DNA of 64,000 nucleotides from Jacaranda mimosifolia. Taxonomy: Eukaryota > Streptophyta > Magnoliopsida > Lamiales > Bignoniaceae. The notes under the pieces were generated by a model. That model saw only the letters and a program-made list of their open reading frames with translations. It had not been told where the DNA came from and made no database searches. This document shows positions 34,547 through 45,264 of the stretch, in pieces. Position 1 is the stretch's first letter, and each line of letters opens with the position of its first letter. Both the position numbers and the translations under genes were made by a program. The stretch lies in NCBI GenBank assembly GCA_018894105.1, contig CM032128.1, positions 35,040,299 to 35,104,298 of the forward strand. The letters run 5' to 3'.

Positions 34547-36238
34547 TTATTCAGTCAAAAAGCCAGCAGGAAATGGGCCAAACACCACGCGTGATGTGCT
34601 TTGTGGTGGAGTCTGACTCAACGGATTATTAAGGTCAACAGTAATCCCAGCTTTTTCCATCCATTGTGATTCCAGCTCATAAGGGTCCTGTGATTCCATC
34701 ATATCGTCTTGTTCAATCACCTTTTCCTTACCCTTATCTGATGAAGTAGGAATCGTTGGGGCGAGTGTAGAAACAACTGGAAACGAGCATGGGACAGTAG
34801 CAGCAACACCCTGGGAAGACTTATTATGAGAAAGTGAATTCCAATGTGTCTTGAAATAAGCCTTCGAAGACCCCCACATATGTTCTGGAGTAGTCCTATT
34901 GTACTCTGTATAAAACTGCTCAAAGTAAGCTCTGGCATCATTTTGCAGCTGTATAGCATAGTCAATAGGCATTTGTTCCCATGGAGCATCCTCTTCAAAC
35001 CTGGGCCATATCTGGGGCGGAACAATAGAATTATTCTCTGCCATTTTCCTTTGAAATTCTCTGATCTCACTTCCATGTTCAAAAAACTCCTTGTTGAGGA
35101 AATAAGGAAAAACACCATATTCTTGAACTGAGTAAAAATATGGTAAGTTATGGATGTGAGGAGAACTTTGTCTTGAAAGGATGAAAACAACAGAGACTCC
35201 TGGTTCAGTTCTTCCAACCTGTTTAATTTGAATAACTTTGAATAATTTCATCCAAATTGATAATGGATAAAACCATTCAAGAAATGTTCTGGCACAGGGA
35301 TTATCATCAAAATCATCAAACCATCCGCTATGTAACTCTGCTATCCATCTGATAGATTGTTCAATAGGAAATTCCACAGCAATCTTCCATTGTTCAAGCA
35401 TATACCAAAGCATGCAAATGAGTTCTTTGGAAAACATGAGATGAAAAGGATTAGATACGCTGAACAAGGTAAAGAATGGATAGTCTGGATGGAAACCTAA
35501 ACCACCAAAAGTATGAAGTCCAGTTTTTCTAACAGTAAGGGATTGGTATTTTAACATGAATTCCTTAGCTCTGGACTTAAGAGTTTTGGTTTTGATTAGG
35601 TCAAACAACTCTGGAGGAAGACTATCAAGAGGGAAGTCATAAAAGGTAGGGATTTTTGGAGGTGGTGCTGGAGAAAACATGCAAATGATGGGAATATGTC
35701 TTCTGGGTATTTCAAAGAATTTAGGCCTGGAAAGTAAATCAGCAAGGACATTATTCTTCCCTTTGATATGGTTGACAGTGAAAGAATACTGAGAAAACCA
35801 TTCCGCCCATCTGAGTAATTGCTTAGGAGGAATAGTATGAGGCTTGAAACTCAGCATTTTAGGGAAGGCAGTCATGTCCATTTCCACAAAGAAATGATGG
35901 CCGATAAGATGAAATTGGAACTTTTCAATACCTTTCTTTACCGCCAAAATCTCCTTGTAAGTTGAGTGGTAGTGTTGTTCTGCAAGCTTGAAAGAACCAC
36001 TTTTGAAACCACACACTTTTCTCTTTCCTTCCTTTTCTTCAATAAGAACTGCAGCCCAGAATGAATCACTAGCATTTGTCTGAAGAATCCTTTTCCCATC
36101 TGAAGGAATCTGTAATGGAGGAAGCTTTTGAATGACCGCTTTAATAGATTGAACTGCTTTCCTCTGAGCATGAGACCATTGTGGAGGATTTTTCTTTAGC
36201 ATATCCTGTAGTGGTCTGATGATTGATGCTAGTCTGGG
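34547..36238 (-). pseudogene. EPRV minus copy: RT tail, RNase H and C-terminal extension (5'-truncated)
   Basis: An open frame equal to the plus-copy region 41550-43241, ending at the same stop codon (34547). It enters in the last part of the RT domain and includes all of RNase H and the unknown C-terminal region. The predicted catalytic Asp of RNase H (TDAS in the plus copy) is Asn here (codon 36074-36076). There is no start codon of its own; the frame begins at the recombination junction at 36238/36239. Confidence 0.9.
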
Positions 36239-36687
36239 CAAACACCACGCGTGATGTGCTTTGTGGTGGAGTCTGACTCAACGGATTATTAAGGTCAACA
36301 GTAATCCCAGCTTTTTCCATCCATTGTGATTCCAGCTCATAAGGGTCCTGTGATTCCATCATATCGTCTTGTTCAATCACCTTTTCCTTACCCTTATCTG
36401 ATGAAGTAGGAATCGTTGGGGCGAGTGTAGAAACAACTGGAAACGAGCATGGGACAGTAGCAGCAACACCCTGGGAAGACTTATTATGAGAAAGTGAATT
36501 CCAATGTGTCTTGAAATAAGCCTTCGAAGACCCCCACATATGTTCTGGAGTAGTCCTATTGTACTCTGTATAAAACTGCTCAAAGTAAGCTCTGGCATCA
36601 TTTTGCAGCTGTATAGTATAGTCAATAGGCATTTGTTCCCATGGAGCATCCTCTTCAAACCTGGGCCATATCTGGGGCGGAACAATA
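36239..36687 (-). pseudogene. EPRV third fragment: C-terminal region, 449 bp
   Basis: Equal to plus-copy 42761-43209 on the opposite strand, and a direct repeat of 34579-35027. It is an extra partial copy wedged between the two larger pieces. One difference (Ala to Thr codon near 36617) separates it from the neighbouring minus copy. Confidence 0.9.
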
Positions 36688-36954
36688 AAGCATCTCTTGT
36701 GTTCTTTACTATTTCCAGTTTCGTTTACTATTCCGCTACCATCTTCAACCTTTTAAAGCTTAAGTATGCTCTGCAGTTGCCTTTAATAGGATCCTCTGCA
36801 TCAGAAAGGGTTTTAATTTTCCTTCTCTAAGTTTAGTTTTCTGGCTTCTTTGAGTTCTCTATTCTTGACCATGATCCTAACCGAAGTATGTGTCTTAGCA
36901 TAAAAGGACACGCCCTTGTTGCCCACAGTTGAGGCCTTTCCCGGCGGACGTCAT
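36688..36954 (+). repeat. EPRV plus copy left terminal redundancy (267 bp)
   Basis: Identical to 43491-43757 except for one base (36735 G versus 43538 A), offset 6803 bp. It begins 11 nt downstream of the place corresponding to the AATAAA signal and ends 26 nt before the primer-binding site. It has no TG...CA ends and is not an LTR. It covers most of the transcript leader, with two short upstream frames (36766-36786, 6 codons; 36871-36903, 10 codons). Confidence 0.9.
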
Positions 36955-36980
36955 ACCTTGCTAAGATACCGACTTCCAGT

Positions 36981-36994
36981 TGGTATCAGAGCCA
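36981..36994 (+). other. EPRV plus copy primer-binding site (tRNA-Met)
   Basis: TGGTATCAGAGCCA is complementary to the 3' end of plant initiator tRNA-Met, the standard minus-strand primer of Caulimoviridae. It overlaps the A of the polyprotein ATG (36994-36996). Confidence 0.9.
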
Positions 36995-39900
36995 TGGATA
37001 GTTTACTACCTAGGCCAGCTACTTCAACTTCATCTTCTTCTTCCCTTGTTCCAAGTCCCAGTTTCCGTAAATCAGATGCTTCTAAGATAGATTCCCTTTA
37101 TGAAGTTACCTATCTCCCAGATAATGAAAAGGTTCCATTAACCAATTTGCCACTCATTAACCCTTATAATGCTTTCACTAAACCTAGATCTTCCTTCACC
37201 AAAACCGTTAAAAGCCTTATTACTCCTTCTAAAGTTCAGGTTAAGGAGTATGTCCAAGCCTCTGCTTTTGATCAACACTTTCTACCAGCTACAGAAAAGG
37301 AGCAGATGGTTTCTATTGAGTTACCGTCTCACTTACCAAGGTTATGGCTTTCAGAAGGATATACTCATATCCATTTTGGAGCCATAAGGTTTGCCCTTAC
37401 CCTTCATGGAAGAAAAGGTTTACCTACCACGGCCAGAATTGCTCTGTTGGATACCCGGTATTCTGACTATCAGCATGCATGTATTGGCACAGTTCAAACA
37501 ACGTTGAATTCGGGAACAGTCCTTGTAACAATGTTTCCTAATTTCAACCTGCCAATATCAGATCCATGTTTACAGTCTGCACTGAAGCTCCAAATCCAGA
37601 TCTGTGGAGCAGTCCCTACGGCTACAACCTATTCTGCAACCCTTCACTATCAATGGTGTACAGGATTCAAAATCATTCAATTGATTTTGCGTATCCTCAG
37701 GAGACTAATGAAGCTTTGTTAATTTCTGTGGACACTGATCATATTCCCAGCTGTACGTATGTCCCCAGACAATTACCTAAAGAAGAATTGCAGAAGTTGA
37801 TCCCTGAATCTTGGATTACGGCCTATGAACAAACTCACCAAGCGTCCAGGGATTCAGAGCCGATCCAGTCTACTGAACCATCCTTTCACAAAAACAAGGA
37901 CGGAACAGTAGAAATCAAGTTTCAGAAGCAGAAAGAAAAGACCGGGATACCTAGCTGTTTCAATCCTGCCTATTCTATTGGTCCTGAAATGTCAATCTAT
38001 GGATTCGATGGATGTGGCAGTCCTATTTATGCACCACCAGATGTCCCTGAAGCTCCTAGACAAAGACCATCAAGATTGTCTAGGGATGATCCTTTTGTAG
38101 ATACGTTGGGACAACCTTCAGGAAAATTTGACTACTTGGTCAAATATACTCCACCGCCTCCATCACCGTGGCCAACAACACATACTGGATGGGGAGTTCA
38201 AGAGGGATATGAAGACAGCGATGATGAGGAATACTACAAGGATGATGATGATGATTGTATTCCTTTGTTACCCTCAGATGATTGTTTGGATGAAGATCCA
38301 ATCCCCAGTCAGATCATGATGTTTGGTCCTACTTCCTCTTCCTTTCAACAGTTGAATTACCCTCCTAAGGAAATTCAAACTCCCGAGTATAATCACTCTT
38401 GGAAGGTTAGGAATCCTACAACAAGAAGGTCAGATGGATCAACGATGGAAGTTTCAGCTGCTGAAGCAACCCTCAACTGGCAGTCAGAAAATGCAGTGGT
38501 CCAAAATCATATGCTGCAGAAAATTGTAAAAAGCCAGGAGAGGATTGAAGCAAAGATAGACAACCAGCTGTCAGCAACAATTCAAGCCCTGAAGGAGAGA
38601 ATAGACCTGGTGCACAATGAGATCATGAGACTTCTCCAAACTTCACAACCATTCAGCCATAAAGAACAGGAGATCAGGACACTTAAGACCCAACTAAAGT
38701 CTCTTGAAGAACAGTACCAGAGAGACTCTATTTGGAGCACACCCCAACCTGCAGTGTCTTCTTATCCTGTTGTTTCACAACCACTTCATGGACTGGACAA
38801 TTTCAAAAAGATGTTTGGAGACTCATCTTCATTCTTTTCTCCGGAGGAATATAAAAAGAAAAGCAATCCTCAAACCACTTCCTCTACAGCATTGAGCATA
38901 GCTGAGCCTACACAGCCAAAGCCATCACAGTTCATGATGCAGAATTCCTCTACTTCAAATCCAATCACCGATTATCTAAAGAAGGCTGCTGACCATGAAG
39001 ACAACAAGCCAAATAGACCATGGCCAGTTTTTGTGACAGAAGATATCAGTGATACAGAGGAACTCTCAGAAGACATCCCGTTACTCTTTATGAATCAACC
39101 TCCAGAAGAAAGAACTCCAGATACTCCACAAGAGCCAGTTGTTGATGATGAACCAGAGACCAGTCAACAAGGACAACAGAGGAACGCTCCACCAACTTAT
39201 TCCTATTCTAGCAATTCAGGACATCTGTTCTCATTTGATGATATCCCTCCTTCTCAGTGGAAGGATAGAATTCATGAAATGATGTCTTGGTGTGTTACAG
39301 AACTTCAAAAACCAGGTGCTGATCTTACCAGTGTTATAAATGGTTTTACTGCTAGAATGACTGGTACCTTGAAAGAATGGTGGTATGCTCTTGGAGAATA
39401 CAGGCAGATCCAGGCCAGAAACTCACCAAATATTGAAACTTTTATGAGCACCATTTATATTGAGTTTCTGGGCAGACATGAAAACAATATTAATGTTGCA
39501 CGGGAAGAGTTCTTCAAAATGAAATGCTGTTCTTTTGAAAGAAAGGATCTGGAGAAGCATTTCCAACGGATGTCTCAAAAATTCTATATTCTTGGCGGCA
39601 TGGACAATCCAAATCTGAAGCAAGCCTATATCAATTCCATTCCTAAGTCACTTGGTCGTGAAGCCCTAAGACTGATTGAGATGAGAGGACGAACTTTAGA
39701 GAATGCCTCCCTTGGAGAAATCTATCAATTCGTCTTTAAGGCCCTGGAAAAATTATGCAATAATTGGAAATTCTTTAAGGAGTTCCAGGAGACAGGAAGA
39801 AAATTTTCAAAGGAATGTGACAGGAAGGATCTTCAGATTAAATGCAAGACAGAAAAATGCCAGTGCCCAGAAAAGTCTCATAAGCATCACAAAAGATTCA

Positions 39901-42900
39901 AAAAGCATCGTGACTTTCACCACCAACAATGGAGACCCAGGAGGAGAAGGAGATATTTCAGGAGAAAGTTCTCAAAGAAAAAAGGAGACAGGTGCCATAT
40001 TTGTCATAAGCAAGGTCACTGGGCTAGGAATTGTCCTAACAAAAAAAGGGACAAGATACTCAAACAGGTGTTCCAGTTAACCCAGTGTGATCTTGAGAAT
40101 GAGGATCTGGAATCACTCTTTTCTGAGGAGGACGAGCCCTCTGAAAAGACGTTGTTTGCCCTGGAAGATGTTTCTGAAGCAGACTCTTCTTCTGAGGATG
40201 AGATCAATGAAGACCAGCTTCCTATATTCGGAATTCAGTTCATTGGTCTTGCTCTTGCTGTACCATTTGTGCAGGTACAAATTATTCCTCAGAAATATGA
40301 CAACCCTATTACTCTGGTTGGTCTTATTGATACAGGGGCATCCAAATCTATCCTCAACCCTAGAGTTTTACCTGCCTCTTTCTGGAAAAAATATCATGAA
40401 GTCTTTCAGGTTGCTAACAGTGAGAATCTAACAATAGAACTGATTAGCAAGCCTGTTAAGATACAATTCTTCCCAGAACTTTCCATCACCCATAAATTCC
40501 TTGGTTCTTCTTTGCCTAAACAAGATATTGTGATCGGGTTTGATATCATTAAACAGCTTTGGGAAAAGAAAGTAATACCTAAGTCTGAAGGTCTTAGATT
40601 TAAGTCTTATTTTCTTCCCTACATCAAACCTCATTACAATATGTCTTTCCAAACCGAGTCCATTACTGATGTACATACCCTTTTAATTAGAGATTGTTGT
40701 GCAGAATCTCACTCTGATTTCATTCATAAATGCACAAATCCCCTTTGGAAAAATTCAGAGTTTTTTGTACAGCTTCCTTTTAAAAAAGATGTAAATATAA
40801 ACCCTACAAAAGCCAGTTATCCAGGAATGCCTCCAGAACAACTTGAACTAGCAACCAGAGAATTAGCTCAGCTCCGTGATGAAGGACTTATTGAAGATAC
40901 CAATTCTCCATGGGCTAGTCAGGCATTCTATGTAAACAAGAGATCTGAACAAGCAAGGGGAAAGATGAGACTGGTTATTAACTACAAGCCCCTTAATTAC
41001 TTCCTTGCTGATGAGAAGTTCCCGTTACAGAATCGGAATTGCCTATTCTCAAATCTGACCAAAGCCAATGTATTCTCAAAGTTTGACTTAAAAGCAGGGT
41101 TTTGGCAGATAGGCATCCATCCAGAAGATCGGTACAAGACTGCATTCTGTATCCCAAATGCTCATTTCCAATGGACGGTCATTCCTTTTGGTCTAAAAAC
41201 AGCTCCATCATTATTCCAGAAGGCTATGGTTAAAATCTTTGCGCCTTTGTTCCCAAATGCATTGGTTTACATTGATGATATCTTGCTGTTTTCTGAAGAT
41301 ATGCAGACACACTTATTTCTTCTGCATAAATTTGGGGACCTTGTAAGACAGTATGGAATAATGCTCTCAGAAAAGAAGATGACCATCGCACAAAGTGAAA
41401 TAGAGTTCTTGGGAATGTTTATCAAGGATGGACAATATTCCTTACAGCCTCATATTGCCACTGAGCTTCTCAAGTTCCCAGACGATTTGGAATCCAAGCA
41501 GCACATTCAACAGTTTCTTGGAGTAATCAACTATGCTGCTGATTTCATTCCCAGACTAGCATCAATCATCAGACCACTACAGGATATGCTAAAGAAAAAT
41601 CCTCCACAATGGTCTCATGCTCAGAGGAAAGCAGTTCAATCTATTAAAGCGGTCATTCAAAAGCTTCCTCCATTACAGATTCCTTCAGATGGGAAAAGGA
41701 TTCTTCAGACAGATGCTAGTGATTCATTCTGGGCTGCAGTTCTTATTGAAGAAAAGGAAGGAAAGAGAAAAGTGTGTGGTTTCAAAAGTGGTTCTTTCAA
41801 GCTTGCAGAACAACACTACCACTCAACTTACAAGGAGATTTTGGCGGTAAAGAAAGGTATTGAAAAGTTCCAATTTCATCTTATCGGCCATCATTTCTTT
41901 GTGGAAATGGACATGACTGCCTTCCCTAAAATGCTGAGTTTCAAGCCTCATACTATTCCTCCTAAGCAATTACTCAGATGGGCGGAATGGTTTTCTCAGT
42001 ATTCTTTCACTGTCAACCATATCAAAGGGAAGAATAATGTCCTTGCTGATTTACTTTCCAGGCCTAAATTCTTTGAAATACCCAGAAGACATATTCCCAT
42101 CATTTGCATGTTTTCTCCAGCACCACCTCCAAAAATCCCTACCTTTTATGACTTCCCTCTTGATAGTCTTCCTCCAGAGTTGTTTGACCTAATCAAAACC
42201 AAAACTCTTAAGTCCAGAGCTAAGGAATTCATGTTAAAATACCAATCCCTTACTGTTAGAAAAACTGGACTTCATACTTTTGGTGGTTTAGGTTTCCATC
42301 CAGACTATCCATTCTTTACCTTGTTCAGCGTATCTAATCCTTTTCATCTCATGTTTTCCAAAGAACTCATTTGCATGCTTTGGTATATGCTTGAACAATG
42401 GAAGATTGCTGTGGAATTTCCTATTGAACAATCTATCAGATGGATAGCAGAGTTACATAGCGGATGGTTTGATGATTTTGATGATAATCCCTGTGCCAGA
42501 ACATTTCTTGAATGGTTTTATCCATTATCAATTTGGATGAAATTATTCAAAGTTATTCAAATTAAACAGGTTGGAAGAACTGAACCAGGAGTCTCTGTTG
42601 TTTTCATCCTTTCAAGACAAAGTTCTCCTCACATCCATAACTTACCATATTTTTACTCAGTTCAAGAATATGGTGTTTTTCCTTATTTCCTCAACAAGGA
42701 GTTTTTTGAACATGGAAGTGAGATCAGAGAATTTCAAAGGAAAATGGCAGAGAATAATTCTATTGTTCCGCCCCAGATATGGCCCAGGTTTGAAGAGGAT
42801 GCTCCATGGGAACAAATGCCTATTGACTATGCTATACAGCTGCAAAATGATGCCAGAGCTTACTTTGAGCAGTTTTATACAGAGTACAATAGGACTACTC

Positions 42901-43241
42901 CAGAACATATGTGGGGGTCTTCGAAGGCTTATTTCAAGACACATTGGAATTCACTTTCTCATAATAAGTCTTCCCAGGGTGTTGCTGCTACTGTCCCATG
43001 CTCGTTTCCAGTTGTTTCTACACTCGCCCCAACGATTCCTACTTCATCAGATAAGGGTAAGGAAAAGGTGATTGAACAAGACGATATGATGGAATCACAG
43101 GACCCTTATGAGCTGGAATCACAATGGATGGAAAAAGCTGGGATTACTGTTGACCTTAATAATCCGTTGAGTCAGACTCTACCACAAAGCACATCACGCG
43201 TGGTGTTTGGCCCATTTCCTGCTGGCTTTTTGACTGAATAA
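36994..43241 (+). pseudogene. EPRV plus copy polyprotein frame, frameshifted in the movement-protein region
   Basis: ATG 36994 opens a frame of 242 codons (stop at 37722) that covers most of the movement-protein domain. Relative to the minus copy, one A is missing in a short A run near 37652, after which the rest of the polyprotein is open in another frame to the stop at 43241. That downstream frame contains the acidic/coiled-coil region, capsid-like region, zinc knuckle (about 39990-40035), protease DTG (about 40330), RT with YIDD at 41268-41279, RNase H with its first Asp at 41712-41714, and the C-terminal extension (from about 42110). No in-frame stop interrupts it. As integrated, the copy has no viral promoter upstream, because DNA left of 36688 is the inverted fragment. 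It is therefore broken at both the transcription and the reading-frame level. Confidence 0.92.
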
Positions 43242-43424
43242 AAGCTAGCATCTTTACAGCTTTCGGTTGGCTTTTGTTTTGTTTGGTTTGTCGTTTGTTT
43301 GTATTATTGGTTTTTGCTTTTTATCTTGTTTAAAGTTGTTTTTAATTATTGTACTTGTTGTCGAGTGAGTCAGATAAGTTCTGTACTGTAATTATTTTCG
43401 TTTGTCGTTTGTCAAACCTCCCTC

Positions 43425-43480
43425 TATATAAAGGGATGAGTTTTCAGTTTGTAAGCAGATTGAGTTGGGAGAAAAATAAA
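43425..43480 (+). promoter_or_regulatory. EPRV plus copy promoter TATA box and poly(A) signal at its 3' end
   Basis: TATATAAA at 43425-43432 and AATAAA at 43475-43480 lie downstream of the polyprotein stop. In the circular genome they drive and end the pregenomic RNA. In this integrant they face right, toward host repeats at 43.8 kb, with no viral frame behind them. Confidence 0.75.
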
Positions 43481-43490
43481 ATCATCTTTT

Positions 43491-43757
43491 AAGCATCTCT
43501 TGTGTTCTTTACTATTTCCAGTTTCGTTTACTATTCCACTACCATCTTCAACCTTTTAAAGCTTAAGTATGCTCTGCAGTTGCCTTTAATAGGATCCTCT
43601 GCATCAGAAAGGGTTTTAATTTTCCTTCTCTAAGTTTAGTTTTCTGGCTTCTTTGAGTTCTCTATTCTTGACCATGATCCTAACCGAAGTATGTGTCTTA
43701 GCATAAAAGGACACGCCCTTGTTGCCCACAGTTGAGGCCTTTCCCGGCGGACGTCAT
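43491..43757 (+). repeat. EPRV plus copy right terminal redundancy (267 bp)
   Basis: The partner of 36688-36954. Viral identity stops after GGACGTCAT at 43757. Confidence 0.9.
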
Positions 43758-43793
43758 TTATCGAAGTTGGTACCGTTATTTATCGAAGTTGGT
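43756..43793 (+). repeat. 16-bp filler duplication at the right viral junction
   Basis: ATTTATCGAAGTTGGT occurs at 43756-43771 and again at 43778-43793, starting on the last two viral bases. It is not found in the viral unit as an exact match. It is consistent with templated filler during end joining. Confidence 0.7.
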
Positions 43794-43977
43794 TATTGCT
43801 AGAAGTCGTAGGATCAAATAAATAAATTTGTTTATTTATTTATCAACCTAAATAAATTTGTGGTGGACAATCTAGGACTGCTCTTTTAAGTAGTAACATT
43901 TATTTGACATTTTTAAAAGCTTATTTAATTTTAAAAAACACATCAATTTGATTATTAGTTTACACCATAAAACATTA

Positions 43978-44843
43978 GGCTTTATTTGATTATGTTTCTC
44001 CGGAACCAATATTTGAGAAATCGGACCAGTATTCGAATCAATAGTTTTATTGGTTACTAGTTCGATCGGTGTGATGCCATAATTATATTTAATATTATAT
44101 AAATATATTAGCAATATAAAAAATGTAAATATATATATGTAAAGAGACAAAAATAAAAATTGCCTAATATCATAAAGCTTTTTCCAAACTTTACTCCATA
44201 ATAATATATGTACATCAATTTAAAATATCAACTCATGAAATAAGACTTGCTGGAAACTATCCTTACAGAATTCATTACAACTTACAAAAACAATAAACAC
44301 CAATTCAAATAATATAAAATTTTCAAATATAAATAAAAAAATTTTATTTAACTAATTTTAAATTTTTATTTAAAAAAAACTAAAAAGTGGTTTTCTTGAA
44401 AAATCGTTTCACCGGTTTTGCACCGATTTTTCAACCAACTAGTTTTATATATCAAATCGGACCGGAACCTTGGCCGGTTCCCAGTCGAACCGGCCGGTCC
44501 GGTTTGATTTTTTAATAATTGCCCGGAACAACATTGTTTTGGGAAAATATAATCAAACATATATCTATTTTTATTTCAAAACACACATTTTTAATATATA
44601 TACATATATATTATATATACACTTTATTATTATTTTAATATTAAAAAAAACAACTTAATTCTATTTTTATTTTAAAAATCCAACAAAAAAGTATTGATTT
44701 CACATCTACAGTAAAAAATGTTTCATCCAAAACATAAACAAGCATACAAAAGAATAACTTTCATATTTTTCAATAATTCATTCTCCCAAAATATATAATA
44801 AACATATAATAAAATTAAACAAAAAACATAACCAAACACTCCC
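43978..44843. mobile_element. Harbinger-like MITE interrupted by a hAT-like element
   Basis: Left end GGCTTTATTTGATTATGTTTC and right end AAACATAACCAAACACTCCC are inverted and flanked by TTA (43975-43977 and 44844-44846). The element at 44007-44521 has split it. It is related to the copies near 10909 and 56840-57170. Confidence 0.7.
44007..44521. mobile_element. hAT-like element nested in the MITE (515 bp)
   Basis: Flanked by TCCGGAAC (43999-44006) and CCCGGAAC (44522-44529), a 7-of-8 match. Ends CAATATTTGAGAAATCGGACC and, inverted, CAATTATTAAAAAATCAAACC. Subterminal ACCGG-rich words (CCGGTTTTGCACCG, CCGGCCGGTCCGG). Non-coding. Confidence 0.65.
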
Positions 44844-45264
44844 TTAGTCTTTTTTTTTTTTTATGTGTTTTCCAATGATGTGTTTAAAATTCATTTATTT
44901 TTATCATGCAATTCTGATAATCAATACTATTTTATCATAATTTTTTATTTTTAATATGCAACAAAAAATTAAATAAATATATTAATATTATTATTTTTGT
45001 ATGTAAAAGTTGCAATTCATGCATAAAATGTGATAAAAATTACTAGTTAATAATAACAAGTAAGGTAGAACATGTGGCATGTTGCCGTTACACTAGTACA
45101 AGACCCTGCGATTGAGTTTAGATGGGGGCAAAATTTAACAGTTTCTCCACGTTATATATGGGAATTATGACCCTATGGCACGGGGCAATTAAAATCCAAT
45201 AGTGTGAGGCCATTAAATATCAGCTTCCTATTTTGTGGGTTAATGACCACTAATGGCCACACTA

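Larger units (their letters stand above)
30815..43757. mobile_element. Endogenous pararetrovirus locus (Caulimoviridae, petuvirus-like), three joined pieces
   Basis: A composite insertion of a plant DNA reverse-transcribing virus. Order of domains in its single long frame: 30K-type movement protein, coiled-coil/capsid with a CCHC zinc knuckle, aspartic protease (DTG), reverse transcriptase (YIDD), RNase H, and a C-terminal extension of about 390 residues. There is no integrase and no LTR, and a tRNA-Met primer site is present; this fits Caulimoviridae rather than Ty3 retrotransposons. The genome unit is 6803 bp, deduced from a 267-bp redundancy. The pieces are 30815-36238 (minus, permuted, lacks the part equal to 40170-41549), 36239-36687 (minus, equal to 42761-43209) and 36688-43757 (plus, 1.04 genome). 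Genus is uncertain: a single-ORF petuvirus-type layout, but florendovirus or an unnamed clade remains possible. Confidence 0.93.

Noticed and set aside
34844..35131. Plus-strand frames opposite the viral C-terminal region (also 36504-36830 and, in reverse, 42657-42944)
   Set aside because: Antisense shadows of the viral coding frame, repeated because the region itself is repeated.
36916..36993. Upstream extension of the viral frame to a TTG at 36916 (and 34069 in the minus copy)
   Set aside because: It is read only with a non-ATG start, crosses the primer-binding site, and the first ATG (36994/33991) gives a normal N-terminus.
36688..43757. LTR retrotransposon (Ty3/metavirus) reading of the 267-bp repeats
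   Set aside because: No integrase domain, a 30K movement-protein domain is present, the repeats lack TG...CA ends, and the TATA and poly(A) signals are outside or at the edge of the repeat. The repeat is terminal redundancy of a circular genome.
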